Shown here one piece after another: positions 25,900-36,400 of a DNA stretch of 64,000 bases (within the stretch, counting starts at the first letter, position 1; the number at the start of each line of letters is the position of its first letter). This stretch comes from Egaibacter sp046050465 (GTDB taxonomy: Bacteria > Pseudomonadota > Gammaproteobacteria > Burkholderiales > Burkholderiaceae_C). Made by a program: the position numbers and the translations under genes. The notes beneath the pieces were generated by a model. The model was not told the DNA's origin. It made no database searches and worked only from the letters and a program-made list of their open reading frames with translations. The stretch is from the NCBI GenBank assembly GCA_046050465.1, contig JBJOPS010000050.1:73254-137253 (forward strand), given 5' to 3'.

Positions 25900-27428
25900 A
25901 GCAGAAATTTAAGCAAAATAGCACTTTTCCCCTTGTCCGATATGCGTTTGTAGCTATATTTTTTATAGCGTCTGCGGTGTTGGCAGTGGCGGGCCCGCAG
26001 CTCCCCGATTTGGGTGACGGCGGCGAGATGACCAGCAGTGCCGAGAGGCGTCTGGGTGAGAAGATTGTGCGGGAGTTGTATCGGGACCCGGACTATATCG
26101 ACGATGCGGTGCTGGCTGAGTATGTGCAGGGTGTCTGGCAGCCCTTGCTGGCCGCTGCCCGGGTGCGGGGGGATTTGCAGCCGGAGCTGGAGCAGCGGTT
26201 TGCCTGGGAGATTTTGATGGGGCGTGAGCGCACCATCAATGCTTTTGCCCTGCCGGGGGGCTATTTTGGTTTGCATTTGGGGTTGATTGGCGCGGTTGGC
26301 AGCCGTGATGAGCTGGCGTCGGTTCTGGCGCATGAGCTCAGTCACGTTACCCAGCGGCACATTTCACGGCTGATTTCAAGGCAGGGTGCGCAGACGCCGT
26401 GGCTGATTGGCGCGATGATTCTGGCCGCGCTGGCTGCGAGTAAAAACCCCGAGGCGGCGAATGCGGTGGCGCTGGGGGGGCAGGCTGTTGCGGTGCAAAA
26501 TCAGCTGAATTTTTCGCGCGATATGGAGCGTGAGGCCGACCGCACGGGCTTTGGCGTGATGACGCAGGCGGGTTTCGAGTCTCGCGCGTTTGTGAGTATG
26601 TTTGACAAGTTGCAGCAGTCTGCACGGTTCAATGACAACGGCTCGTTTCCTTATCTGCGCAGTCACCCGCTGACGACCGAGCGTATGGCCGATATGCTGG
26701 CGCGTCAGCCCGCCGGGGGTGCGCCATCTTTTTCTTCGGGTGCGGCGCTGGAACATGCCATGGTGGCTGCCCGCGCCCGTGTGTTGTCCAGCACCGGGGT
26801 TGATGCCTTGCGGGCCTGGCTTGCGGATGCCAATAACCAGGGCCTGGCGGGGCTGGCAACACCCCGATCAGTGGCGGTGCTGTATGGGGCGGCGCTGGCT
26901 GCAACCAGGTTGCGGGATTTTTCGCGGGCGCAGGCTCTGGTGACGCAATTGGCGGGGTTGACCGGTGCCGATGCGCGGTGTGCCCGCCTGACGCGCCTGC
27001 TGGCGGCGGAGCTGGCACTGGCGGCGGGGGATGCCGCGCGTGCTGCGTCGTTGCTGGCGGCGGCTTCAATGGGTCGGCCTGATGTGTTGTTGTGGTCGCA
27101 GGCGGTCATGCGCTCAGGTCAGCCGGGGGCGGCTGCGCAGCGCCTTCAGGTCTGGGTGGCCACGTATCCCCGGGATGCGGCGGCCTGGCAGCTGTTGTCG
27201 GCGGCCCATGGCGCGCAGGGGCAGACTTTGCGCGCGATTCGGGCCGATGCAGAGGTAAAAGTGATTCAGCTGGATTACGCCGCCGCCGCCCAGCGGCTCA
27301 GGGCTGCGCAAGAGCAGGTGCGTAGCGCCAGGCCGGGGGTGGGGGTTGACCATTTCGAGGCGTCCATCATCGATAGCCGGGCCCGGGAAGTGCAGGTCTT
27401 GCTGCAGGAGCAGGCGCGTGAGCGCTGA
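25896..27428 (+). CDS. M48-family metalloprotease, BepA-like
   Basis: The call is 510 residues from a TTG at 25896; no ATG occurs in frame before codon 45, and the TTG overlaps the upstream stop. The signal peptide (about 1-32, RYAFVAIFFIASAVLAVAG) points to the periplasm. The zinc motif is HELSH (146-150), followed by MEREAD with the third ligand. A long Ala-rich, TPR-like C-terminal half follows (about 290-500). BepA/YfgC-type proteases degrade stalled outer-membrane proteins and act with the BAM and LPS-assembly machines. The core of the signal peptide is encoded by a dispersed repeat, an unusual origin. Confidence 0.88.
   Translation: MKQKFKQNSTFPLVRYAFVAIFFIASAVLAVAGPQLPDLGDGGEMTSSAERRLGEKIVRELYRDPDYIDDAVLAEYVQGVWQPLLAAARVRGDLQPELEQRFAWEILMGRERTINAFALPGGYFGLHLGLIGAVGSRDELASVLAHELSHVTQRHISRLISRQGAQTPWLIGAMILAALAASKNPEAANAVALGGQAVAVQNQLNFSRDMEREADRTGFGVMTQAGFESRAFVSMFDKLQQSARFNDNGSFPYLRSHPLTTERMADMLARQPAGGAPSFSSGAALEHAMVAARARVLSSTGVDALRAWLADANNQGLAGLATPRSVAVLYGAALAATRLRDFSRAQALVTQLAGLTGADARCARLTRLLAAELALAAGDAARAASLLAAASMGRPDVLLWSQAVMRSGQPGAAAQRLQVWVATYPRDAAAWQLLSAAHGAQGQTLRAIRADAEVKVIQLDYAAAAQRLRAAQEQVRSARPGVGVDHFEASIIDSRAREVQVLLQEQARER
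25915..25969 (-). repeat. dispersed hairpin repeat, copy 4 (bepA signal peptide)
   Basis: Minus strand: CGCTATAAAAAATATAGC, TACAAACGCATAT, CGGACAAGGGG. Read on the plus strand in frame it encodes TFPLVRYAFVAIFFIAS, which is the hydrophobic core of the signal peptide of the following protease. Confidence 0.8.
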
Positions 27429-27465
27429 CTGCGGGGCGGTATGTTCCTGCGACCGGCATGGCACG

Positions 27466-27918
27466 GTGGCTGGTATTCACATTACGGATGTCGAGTCGGC
27501 CATTAACTATTGGCGCGAGAAAAAGCCGGCGCGCGATGGCTTTTCGCTGGAGCCGGAGGTCCGTGCGCTGGCCGAGGTGTATGCGTTGATGATTTTTTAT
27601 CATGAGGTGGAGGCAGACGAGTTGTCTTTTCCTGCGCAGGCTTTGGCGGCCTGGCGGGCCTGGTATGAGACCACGCCGGATACCCCGTGCATCGCGATCT
27701 GCTCCACCAGCCAGGGCGACGAGATGTGCAAGGGGTGTGGCCGTACGTTTGCCGAGGTGCAGTTTTGGACCGAGATGCGCCCGGCAGAAAAACGCCAGAC
27801 GTGGCGGCGCATTACGATGGACGGCAGGTCGTGGCGGTTTAACAAATATGCCGAGCGGGCTGTCGAGAGGGCTGTCGAGAGGGCTGTCGAGAGGGTTGTC
27901 GAGAGGGTAAAGGGGTAG
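27466..27918 (+). CDS. DUF3717/DUF1289 protein with VERA tandem repeats
   Basis: The call is 150 residues from a GTG at 27466; a TTG at 27346 is possible but would overlap the protease gene. The N-terminal part (IHITDVESAINYWREKKPAR...) is DUF3717. The middle part (PCIAICSTSQGDEMCKGCGR) is DUF1289, whose four cysteines look like a zinc or iron-sulfur site. The last 23 residues are repeats of E-R-A-V, encoded by about four 12-bp units. The stop TAG belongs to a dispersed repeat. Function is unknown. Confidence 0.75.
   Translation: MAGIHITDVESAINYWREKKPARDGFSLEPEVRALAEVYALMIFYHEVEADELSFPAQALAAWRAWYETTPDTPCIAICSTSQGDEMCKGCGRTFAEVQFWTEMRPAEKRQTWRRITMDGRSWRFNKYAERAVERAVERAVERVVERVKG
27853..27905 (+). 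repeat. 12-bp tandem repeat in coding sequence
   Basis: About 4.4 copies of GAGAGGGCTGTC run head to tail and encode ERAVERAVERAVERVVER. Unit length is a multiple of three, so copy-number change would keep the frame. Confidence 0.8.
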
Positions 27919-27970
27919 CTATTAAAATGATAGCTATTCGTGCATATTGGGTGCGGGGCGGGGGCCTAAA
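27916..27970 (+). repeat. dispersed hairpin repeat, copy 5
   Basis: AGCTATTAAAATGATAGCT is followed by ATTCGTGCATATTGGG and a degraded G-rich tail. The first TAG is the stop codon of the DUF1289 gene. Confidence 0.75.
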
Positions 27971-28032
27971 ACATGCATGGAAAGAGGGTTTTGGTCTTTT
28001 CGGCGCTACCAGCTATCGCGGCTGGGCACCGG

Positions 28033-28593
28033 CTACTTCCAGCGCAGCGGCTCAATGTCCACCGTGTTCGTGCCGTCACCGAGCATCAGCACGCCCTCTT
28101 GTATCGTGGCTTGCAGCTGCATGCTGCGCTGGGCCAGCGCGATCAGTGCCTTGGCGGTGTCTGCCGGCACCCGGTATACGCGCAGGTTTTGTGGCCGCGA
28201 GAGTTTGTTCTCCATCGTGCGCCACCAGATTTCGGCTGAGTTGCTGAAGCAGTACAGCACCACTTCGTCGGCGCGGCCCGTGGCCTTGATGAGTGGTTTG
28301 TCTTCGGGCTGGCCCACTTCGAGCCACAGTCGGGTTTGCCCGGTGAAGTCGCGCAGCCACACGTCGGGTTCGTCGGGGTCGGACAGGCCCGCGCCAAAGG
28401 CCAGTGTGCCGTCGCCACTGCATACGGTTTGCAGTTTGTGCGCCTGCAGCGCCAGCGCGGCCAGGCGAACCATCATGCGTTCATCGGTTTCGCTGGGGTG
28501 GCGTGCCAGTGTCAGTGTGTGGTCGGCGTAGTAGTTGTTGTCGATGTCGGCAATTTGCAGACTGGCCTTGAAGATGGTGGATTTGAGTGCCAT
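28033..28593 (-). CDS. yaeQ: YaeQ-family protein
   Basis: This 186-residue protein begins MALKSTIFKASLQIADIDNN and carries HPSETDERMMVRLAALAL and DPDEPDVWLRDFTGQ, all typical of YaeQ. The family adopts a variant PD-(D/E)xK nuclease-like fold, but no enzyme activity is firmly assigned. It lies 15 bp downstream of purB in the same direction and may be cotranscribed with it. Confidence 0.9.
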   Translation of the reverse strand: MALKSTIFKASLQIADIDNNYYADHTLTLARHPSETDERMMVRLAALALQAHKLQTVCSGDGTLAFGAGLSDPDEPDVWLRDFTGQTRLWLEVGQPEDKPLIKATGRADEVVLYCFSNSAEIWWRTMENKLSRPQNLRVYRVPADTAKALIALAQRSMQLQATIQEGVLMLGDGTNTVDIEPLRWK

Positions 28594-28608
28594 GGATAGG
28601 AGGGGGTG

Positions 28609-29988
28609 TTACACCCTTCTCGCCAGTTCGGCTGCCTTGCCTGTGTAGCTGCCCGGCGTCATCGCCAGTAGCCGCTGTTTCTCGGCTTGCGGAATGGCCA
28701 GGTTTGCGATGAAGCCGTGCATCAGTTCCCGCGTCATGGGCTCGCCACGGGTGAATTTCTTGAGCTGTTCATAGGGTTGGGGCAGGCCGAAGCGGCGCAT
28801 TACGGTCTGGATGGGCTCGGCCATGACTTCCCATGAGGCGTCCAGGTCGGCTGCAATTGCGGCCTGGTTGATTTCCAGCTTGCCCAGGCCGGTGCCCAGC
28901 GACTGGTAGGCCAGCACGGTGTAGCCCAGCGCCACGCCCATGTTGCGCAGCACGGTGCTGTCGGTCAGGTCACGTTGCCAGCGGCTGATGGGGAGTTTTT
29001 CGCTCAGGTGGCGCAGCAGTGCGTTGGCCAGGCCCAGGTTGCCTTCGGCGTTCTCGAAATCAATCGGGTTGACTTTGTGCGGCATGGTGGAGGAGCCAAC
29101 TTCGCCGTCTTTGAGTTTTTGCTTGAAGTAGCCCAGGGACACGTAGCCCCAGACATCGCGCGACCAGTCGATCAGGATGGTGTTGGCACGGGCGACGGCG
29201 TCAAACAGTTCGGCCATGTAGTCATGCGGCTCAATCTGGATGCTGAAGGGCTGGAAAGTAAGTCCTAACCCGAGTGGCTCGGGGGTTTCGACGACGCGCT
29301 TGCTGAAAGCCTCCCAGTCGTAGTCAGGCCAGGCCGAGAGGTGGGCGTTGTAGTTGCCCACGGCGCCATTCATTTTGGCCAGTATCCTGATGCCGGCAAT
29401 GCGGTCAGACGCGACTTGCAGGCGCACGACTACGTTGGCAATCTCTTTGCCAACGGTGGTGGGGCTGGCGGTTTGGCCGTGTGTGCGGCTGAGCATGGGC
29501 ACCTCGGCAAAGGCGTGGGCCATCTCGCGCAGCTTGAGCAGCAGCCGGTCCAGCGCGGGCAGCAGCACCACGTCGCGGGCCGAGCGCAGTTGCAGCGCGT
29601 GGCTGGTGTTGTTGATGTCTTCGCTGGTGCAGGCGAAGTGCACAAATTCACCGGCGCGCAGCAGTTCGGGCCGGGCTTCGAATTTGGATTTGATCCAGTA
29701 TTCCACGGCCTTTACGTCGTGGTTGGTGGTTTTTTCGATTTCCTTGATGGCCTGGCCATCGGCTTGGGAAAAATGCTTTACCAGGCCCATCAGGTAGGTG
29801 CGTGCGCCGGGCGACAGGGGCTTGAATTCGGCAAAGCCGCAGTCGCTCAAGGCGATGAACCAGGCCACTTCGACCTGGACGCGGCGGTGCATGTAGCCTT
29901 GTTCGCTCATGAGGGGGCGCAGGGCGCCGAGTTTGCCGGCGTAGCGTCCGTCCAGTGGAGAAAGCGCGGAGATGGTGGAGAAGGTCAT
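28609..29988 (-). CDS. purB: adenylosuccinate lyase
   Basis: The product is 459 residues from the ATG at 29988 (MTFSTISALSPLDGRYAGK). A longer reading frame to 30081 adds residues unlike the family. The fumarase/lyase signature is GSSTMPHKVNPIDFENAEGN, with the flexible loop and catalytic serine in the first part. Length and start match E. coli PurB (456). It makes fumarate twice in purine metabolism, releasing AICAR and AMP. Confidence 0.96.
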   Translation of the reverse strand: MTFSTISALSPLDGRYAGKLGALRPLMSEQGYMHRRVQVEVAWFIALSDCGFAEFKPLSPGARTYLMGLVKHFSQADGQAIKEIEKTTNHDVKAVEYWIKSKFEARPELLRAGEFVHFACTSEDINNTSHALQLRSARDVVLLPALDRLLLKLREMAHAFAEVPMLSRTHGQTASPTTVGKEIANVVVRLQVASDRIAGIRILAKMNGAVGNYNAHLSAWPDYDWEAFSKRVVETPEPLGLGLTFQPFSIQIEPHDYMAELFDAVARANTILIDWSRDVWGYVSLGYFKQKLKDGEVGSSTMPHKVNPIDFENAEGNLGLANALLRHLSEKLPISRWQRDLTDSTVLRNMGVALGYTVLAYQSLGTGLGKLEINQAAIAADLDASWEVMAEPIQTVMRRFGLPQPYEQLKKFTRGEPMTRELMHGFIANLAIPQAEKQRLLAMTPGSYTGKAAELARRV

Positions 29989-30050
29989 GTTCCGAATTGT
30001 AGGTTGGCGCTTCAGGCGTGTGCATGTCAGCAGGCTTTTCTGCCCATTGG

Positions 30051-30056
30051 CTAGAA
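30051..30056 (+). promoter_or_regulatory. possible -10 box before a GST gene
   Basis: The hexamer of GGCTAGAATCGG matches a sigma-70 -10 element 29 bases upstream of the start codon. No -35 is clear. Confidence 0.3.
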
Positions 30057-30084
30057 TCGGCTGCAAGGGGAGAATGAACAAATC

Positions 30085-30699
30085 ATGAAATTAATCGGCT
30101 CCATCTCCAGTCCCTATGTGCGCAAGGTGCGTGTTGTCATGGCGGAAAAAAAGCTGGACTATGTCTTTGTGAACGATGATGTGTGGAGCGTTGGCACGCG
30201 TATCAGCGAATCCAACCCCCTTGGCAAGGTGCCCTGCCTGGTTATGGAGGGTGCGGAGGCGTTGTTTGATTCGCGTGTGATCGTGGAATACCTGGATACG
30301 CTTTCGCCCGTGGGCAAGCTGATTCCAGCCGTGGGCCGTGAACGTGCTGAGGTCAAAACCTGGGAGGCACTGGCTGATGGTGTGCTTGATGCGGCCATTT
30401 TGGCCCGGCTGGAAGCCACCTGGGGCGGGCGCACCAGGGTGCAGCGCAGTCAGGCGTGGATTGATCGCCAGCTGGGCAAGGTGGGCGACGGCCTTCAGGC
30501 CATCAGCCGGGGGCTGGAGGATAAACCTTATTGCTCAGGTATTCACATGAGTCTGGCCGATATCGCTGTGGGTTGTGCTTTGGGGTATCTGGCGTTCCGC
30601 TTTCCGGAAATTGCCTGGCGGGTGGATTACCCCAATCTGGCCAGGCTGCAGGACAAGTTGATGTTGCGCCCGAGTTTTTCGGACACGGTGCCGTCCTGA
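30085..30699 (+). CDS. glutathione S-transferase family protein
   Basis: This 204-residue protein has an N-terminal thioredoxin-like half (MKLIGSISSPYVRKVRVVM), the cis-Pro LGKVPCLV, and the glutathione-contacting FDSRVIVEYLD. A helical C-terminal half follows. Ser8 (SSPYV) is the likely activating residue. It is close to E. coli YibF in layout. Substrate is unknown. It stands divergent from purB. Confidence 0.85.
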   Translation: MKLIGSISSPYVRKVRVVMAEKKLDYVFVNDDVWSVGTRISESNPLGKVPCLVMEGAEALFDSRVIVEYLDTLSPVGKLIPAVGRERAEVKTWEALADGVLDAAILARLEATWGGRTRVQRSQAWIDRQLGKVGDGLQAISRGLEDKPYCSGIHMSLADIAVGCALGYLAFRFPEIAWRVDYPNLARLQDKLMLRPSFSDTVPS

Positions 30700-30737
30700 G
30701 TCGGGCCCGGCCAAGCAGTCCGGCCATCCCGGGGAAA

Positions 30738-33452
30738 TCAGGTTGAAGCAGGCCCGAAGATTGCAGTCCAGATGGACAGGATGGCCTCTCGTTGCAGTTG
30801 CAGTGATTCGGCGCTGACTTGTGTGGGTTCTTCATTGAGTCGCGCACGGTGCTGCACCTGGCGGAGCTGGCGGTAGGCGTTTGCCGCTGCTTCTCCCGCA
30901 CCGTTGGGCAGCAGCTTGCAGTGCTGGGCCCGTTGCAGCAGGGCAATATTGCCCACGTTGGGTAATAGCTCAGGGTGGTTGCGTGCCTGGGACAGCACGA
31001 GGAATTGAACGGCAAATTCGGCGTCCACCATGCCACCGGGGCTGTGTTTGACATCGAACATGCCGCTTTTGACCGGGTGCGCCGAGCGAACCTTTTTGCG
31101 CATGTCCATAATTTCTGCGGCCAGGCTGGGTGCTTCGCGCGGCGCTTCTATGACGGCTTGACGAATGGCGTCAAAGCGTCGGCTCAAGCGGTCATCACCG
31201 AGCACGAATCGGGCCCGGGTCATGGCCTGGTGTTCCCATGCCCAGGCCGTATTGCTGCCGCGCTGCTGCTGGTAATTGGCGTAGGCGGTAAACGTGGTGA
31301 TCAATAGCCCCGAGTTGCCATTGGGCCGCAAGGCGGTGTCGATTTCGTACAGGTCGCCTTCACCGGTCTTGATGGTCAGCCAGTTGATCAGTTTTCGAAC
31401 CAGGGTGGTGTATACCTCGCCGGCGCGCTCATCTTCGTCTTCATAGACAAAAACGATGTCCAGGTCGCTGCCGTAGCCGAGTTCTTTTCCGCCGAGCTTG
31501 CCGTACGCGATGATGGCGAGCTGGTGGTTCTCGCGATGCCGGGTTTTCAGTCGGCTCCAGCACCACTGGGTGGCCACGCGCAGTACCGAGTCGGCCAGTG
31601 CGCTCAGGTCATCGGCAACCTGCTCGACGGTGAGTTTTTGTTCCACGTCGCGTGCCAGTGTCCTGAACACTTCGGCGTGGTGGGCCCGGCGCAGCAGGTT
31701 CAGCAGTCGTTCTTCGTCATCTTCTCCGGTTGCCTGCAGCGATTGGCGCCGCTGCTCCAGTTCGTTTTCGAATTCAGCCGCAATAAACCGTTCTTCCAGC
31801 ATGTTGTTGCCGGCCAGCTCGTCAATGACCCCGGGGTGTTTGAGCAGGTAGCGTGCCGGCCATCTGGCCGCACCCAGCAGGCGCAACAGGCGCTCATGTA
31901 CCAGTGGTCGCTCCAGCAGCAGTGCCAGGTAACTCTCGCGCCGCAGCAACGGTTCAATCCAGTCGGCGATGCGCACGGCAGCCTCCTGGCTCACCTTGCC
32001 CTCGCGCAGCCACTGGCCGGTGCGCCCCACCAGGCGGACCAGGCGGGAGCGGGATTCTTCTTTCAGTGCCAGCACGCGCGGGTGCTCGCGCCATAGGGCT
32101 ACCCGGTCCCGAAATGCCGGTGCAAGCTGCTCCAGCAGTTCTTCCATGTCAGTTGCCGTGGCGGCGCCGGCTTGACTGCCGTTGCAGTTCTTGCATTCCT
32201 TTTGGCCGCCACCCAGCAGGGAGTCAAATTCCTGCGCAATTAGTTCGCGCCAGGTGTCCAGCTGGGCCAGAAAGGGCTGGACTGAGTCAAACAGCATGGT
32301 CCGGGCTATCCAGGCGAGGTCGTCGTCCTGTGTTGGCAGCAGGTGGGTTTGCTGGTCATCCAGATACTGGATGCGGTGCTCTACTTGCCGCAGGAATATG
32401 TAGGCCTGCGATAGCGCATCGGCAGTGGTTTGCGGCATGAGGCCCGCTTTGGCAAGACGTTGCAAGGCGGCCAGGGTCGGCCGTGTGCGCAATTCGGGAA
32501 ATTGTCCGCCGCGAACGACCTGGAGCAGCTGGACGATGAATTCCACCTCCCGTATGCCGCCCCGTGACAATTTGACGTCGTTTGCCCGCTCCGGGCGCCC
32601 GGCGCTGCGTTTGGAGGCATGATCACGGATCTGCTTGTGCAGCACGCGAAGCGAGTCGAAGACGTTGTAGTCCAGATATCGCCGGAAAACGAATGGCAGT
32701 ACCACGTCGCGCAGCTTCAGGACGGGCGTTTGCGAGACCGCGCTGGCGGGCTCAATCACCCTGCTCTTGAGCCAGGCAAATCGTTCCCACTCGCGGCCCT
32801 GAACGTGAAAATATTCCTCCAGGGCACTTAGTGACAAGGCCGCGGGGCCGGAATTGCCGTTGGGCCGCAGGGCCAGATCCACGCGGAAAACAAATCCGTG
32901 TTCGGTGGTGTCTCCAATCAGGCTGAAGATTTGCCGCACTGCCTTGGCGAAGTATTCCTGGTTGGAAATTCTTCCTCGTCCTTGCAGACTGGTGCCACTG
33001 GTTTCACCATCTTCGTCATAAACGTATACCAGGTCGATGTCGCTGGAGACATTCAGTTCCCGCGCGCCTAGCTTGCCCATCCCCACGATCCACAGGCTCG
33101 CACGCTGGCCTTGCCCTGTCAATGGCGTGCCATGTACTTCATCCAGTGATTGCAGGGCGTGCGTGCAGGCCTGATCCAGTGCAAACTCTGCCAGGTCGGT
33201 CATGGCCGATGTGACGTCCTGCAACAAGGCTGCCTGGGTGCAGTCAAGTAACAGGAGACGTTCGAGCACCAGTTGTCGCGTGATGCGCAGGGCAGCACCG
33301 GTCTCGTATGACTGGCCTCGAAGGGCCGCGAACAGCCCCTGTATGGCACTCTTGTGCGGCAGACCAGCCGGTAGCAGTGCCAGCTGGCTCTCATAGCGTC
33401 TGCGAATACGCTGTGCAAAGCGTGAGTAGTTTGACGGGCTGGTGCGGGTCAT
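30738..33452 (-). CDS. glnE: glutamine synthetase adenylyltransferase / adenylyl-removing enzyme
   Basis: The protein is 904 residues (E. coli GlnE 946). It has two nucleotidyltransferase domains. The N-terminal one, with SSDIDLVYVYDEDGE, removes AMP from glutamine synthetase. The C-terminal one, with GSDLDIVFVYEDEDE, adds AMP. The link between them carries the regulatory helical region. PII protein and glutamine decide which reaction wins. It diverges from yhdP with only 27 bp between the start codons. Confidence 0.95.
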   Translation of the reverse strand: MTRTSPSNYSRFAQRIRRRYESQLALLPAGLPHKSAIQGLFAALRGQSYETGAALRITRQLVLERLLLLDCTQAALLQDVTSAMTDLAEFALDQACTHALQSLDEVHGTPLTGQGQRASLWIVGMGKLGARELNVSSDIDLVYVYDEDGETSGTSLQGRGRISNQEYFAKAVRQIFSLIGDTTEHGFVFRVDLALRPNGNSGPAALSLSALEEYFHVQGREWERFAWLKSRVIEPASAVSQTPVLKLRDVVLPFVFRRYLDYNVFDSLRVLHKQIRDHASKRSAGRPERANDVKLSRGGIREVEFIVQLLQVVRGGQFPELRTRPTLAALQRLAKAGLMPQTTADALSQAYIFLRQVEHRIQYLDDQQTHLLPTQDDDLAWIARTMLFDSVQPFLAQLDTWRELIAQEFDSLLGGGQKECKNCNGSQAGAATATDMEELLEQLAPAFRDRVALWREHPRVLALKEESRSRLVRLVGRTGQWLREGKVSQEAAVRIADWIEPLLRRESYLALLLERPLVHERLLRLLGAARWPARYLLKHPGVIDELAGNNMLEERFIAAEFENELEQRRQSLQATGEDDEERLLNLLRRAHHAEVFRTLARDVEQKLTVEQVADDLSALADSVLRVATQWCWSRLKTRHRENHQLAIIAYGKLGGKELGYGSDLDIVFVYEDEDERAGEVYTTLVRKLINWLTIKTGEGDLYEIDTALRPNGNSGLLITTFTAYANYQQQRGSNTAWAWEHQAMTRARFVLGDDRLSRRFDAIRQAVIEAPREAPSLAAEIMDMRKKVRSAHPVKSGMFDVKHSPGGMVDAEFAVQFLVLSQARNHPELLPNVGNIALLQRAQHCKLLPNGAGEAAANAYRQLRQVQHRARLNEEPTQVSAESLQLQREAILSIWTAIFGPAST

Positions 33453-33479
33453 AATTCCGGGTGCACTGTTTGATGCCTC

Positions 33480-36400
33480 ATGATTGACCCCGCGCCCTTA
33501 CCATCCCGGTTACTGAGAACTTCTGCTTTGGCAACCAAGTGGGCGCTGTGGCTGCTGGTGTCAGCCTGGCTGGTGTTCATGGCGGGATGGGGGGTGCTGC
33601 ACGCCGTGATTGTGCCGCGAATTGGGGAATGGCGCCCTCAGGTGGAAATGCGGGCGTCGCAGATTCTGGGGGTAGTGGTTCGCATCGGGGCCATCAGCGC
33701 ACGATCTTCCGGCCTGATTCCTTCGGTGGAGCTCACGGATGTCCGTCTTTTTGATGCTCAGGGTCGTGAGGCCTTGCGCCTGCCCCGCATTTTGGCTGCA
33801 CTGTCACCCCGGTCCTTGTTGGGCCTGGGTTTCGAGCAGCTCTACATCGACCAGCCTCATGTCAGCATTCGCCGCTCGCCCGATGGCCGCATCTTTGTGG
33901 CAGGTCTGGACTTTACCAGTGGTCAGGGCGAGGACGACACCGCTGCGGACTGGTTTTTCTCCCAGTCCGAGTTTGTCATTCACAGGGGTACGGTTGAGTG
34001 GTCGGACGAGCAGCGTGGTGTGCCTGCCCTGACCCTGGGGCAGGTTGATTTTGTAGTTCGCAACCAGGCCCAGAACCATCACCTGAGGCTTGACGCCACG
34101 CCCCCGCAGGAGTGGGGGGAGCGGTTCACGTTGATGGGGTCTTTCAAGCAACCCTTGCTGTCTTTGAACAAAGGCCGCTGGCGGCAGTGGCGGGGCGAGA
34201 TTTATGCTGCGTTTGACCGGGTGGATGTTTCCCGGCTGCGCCAGTATGCCGACCTGGGTGTCGATGTTGCCCAGGGTGCTGGCGCCGTGCGTGCCTGGCT
34301 GGATGTCAACCGCGCACAGGTGGAGGGCGCTGCGGCCGATGTGGCTCTGTCCAGCGTGAGCACGACGCTGGACGCGAAGTTGTTGCCACTTGAGTTGCTG
34401 TCGGTGTCCGGCCGGCTGGCGGGTAGATTTTTGCCCAATGGGTTCGAGTTTTCGACGCAGGGGCTGCAATTCGACACCCGTGATGGCTTGCACTGGCCCG
34501 GTGGCAATGTGCGGGTGGCCTATCGCGCAGGAAGCGGGACTGCGCCAGCCAGCGGTGAACTTGCTGCCGACAAGTTTGATCTGGCGGCACTGGCGCAGAT
34601 TGCCAACCGCATTCCCCTGAGTGACAGCGTTCATGAGGCCATTGCCCGGTATGCACCCACTGGTGTGGTTGACGAGATCAAGGCAAGCTGGCAGCGTGAG
34701 GCTGGTACGCTCGGCAAATACCAGGCCAGGGGTCGGGTGACGGGGCTTGCCATCGCGTCGGTCCCCGGCGTCATGGCGCCCGGTGTGCCCCAGACTGAAT
34801 TGCCGATCGGCTCGCCCGGCGTGAAGGGGGCGAACATCACTTTCGAGCTGACGCAGGCCGCAGGCAAGGCCAGCTTGAGCATGCAGGATGGCGAGCTGGA
34901 TTTCCCCGGTGTCTTTGATGAGCCTGTAGTGCCGATGGCCCGGCTTTCAACGGACGTGCTGTGGACGGTTCAAGGTGAAAAAGTTGCGTTGCAGTCATCC
35001 AGCCTGAAGTTTGCCAATGCCGACGCCGAAGGGCAGGCGCAGTTCAAGTGGCAAACCGGTGAAGCCGACAAAACCTCCGGCGCAGGGCGCTTTCCCGGCA
35101 TTCTGGATTTGCAGGGGAGTTTGAGCCGGGCTGATGGCACGCGTGTGCACCGCTATTTGCCGCTGGTTCTGGGGCCCGATGTCAGGCAGTATGTGCGGGA
35201 CGCGGTTGTGGGCGGTCATGCTGCAGACGTGAAATTCAAGGTCAGGGGTGATCTTGATCAACTGCCGTTCAAGGATCCTGGGCAGGGCGAGTTTCAGGTC
35301 TCGGCCAGAGTGAATGATGCAACACTTGCTTATATTCCGCGCAGCGTTCAACCGGCCGATGCATTGCCCTGGCCGGAACTGACGCAACTCTCCGGTGATT
35401 TGCTGATTAGCCGCAAGACGTTGCAGTTCAAGGGCGTTCAGGGCCGTATCGGTAATGGTACCGGGCTGCATCTTACTCAGGCACAGGGGCAAATACCTGA
35501 CTTGTTTGGGGCGGTAAATATTCAGCTAAGTGCGCAGGCAAGTGGCCCGCTGGCCGAGGCGCTGACCGTGGTGAATACCTCTCCATTGGCAGAGATGACC
35601 GGACAGGTGCTGGCGCGCACCAGTGCCACGGGGCTGGCTGATTACCGATTGAAACTTAACATTGCACTGGACTCGGTTGACAAATCCACTGTTCAGGGCA
35701 GCGTGACCTTGAACGGCAACGACATCCTGATGTCCGAAAACATGCCCAAATTAGCGGGCTCCAGGGGCGTGGTGGGCTTTACGGAGCGGGGCTTTTCCAT
35801 CACCGCAGGCCAGGCCCGCATGCTGGGGGGTGATCTGCGACTGGAAGGCGGTACCACCACGGGCAGGCCCTCCGGCCCAACAGCCGTTTTGCGGGCGCAA
35901 GGCTTCGTCACGGCGGATGGCCTGCGTCAGGCCAAGGATTTGGGGTATGTGGCCCGACTGGCCCAATTCGCCAGCGGGAGCACGGCTTATTCCGGCGTGC
36001 TCACGTTTCGCGGGGCCGTGCCGGAACTGTTGATTTCCAGTAGTCTGCAAGGGCTGGGGCTGGGTTTGCCGGCCCCGCTGAACAAGAGCGCCGAGGCCAC
36101 TTTACCGCTGCGATTTGAAACGGCCCTGCTCGGTGGATCTGTATCCGGTGGTAGCAGCACATCTTCGGGTTTGCAACGGGTGCAACTCGATGTCGGGCGT
36201 ATCGGGGCTCTTACCTACGTGCGCGATGTTTCCCTGGCGCATTCCCCGGTGCTGCGCGGGGCTCTTGCCATAGGGTTGTTGCCAGATGAGTCTGCACCAC
36301 TGCCGGACGCGGGTGTTGCCGCCAATATCAACCTGACAGGAGTGGATCTGGATGCCTGGGGTGCGGTGTTATCCAGGGCTGCAGGCGAGGCTGCCAATGA

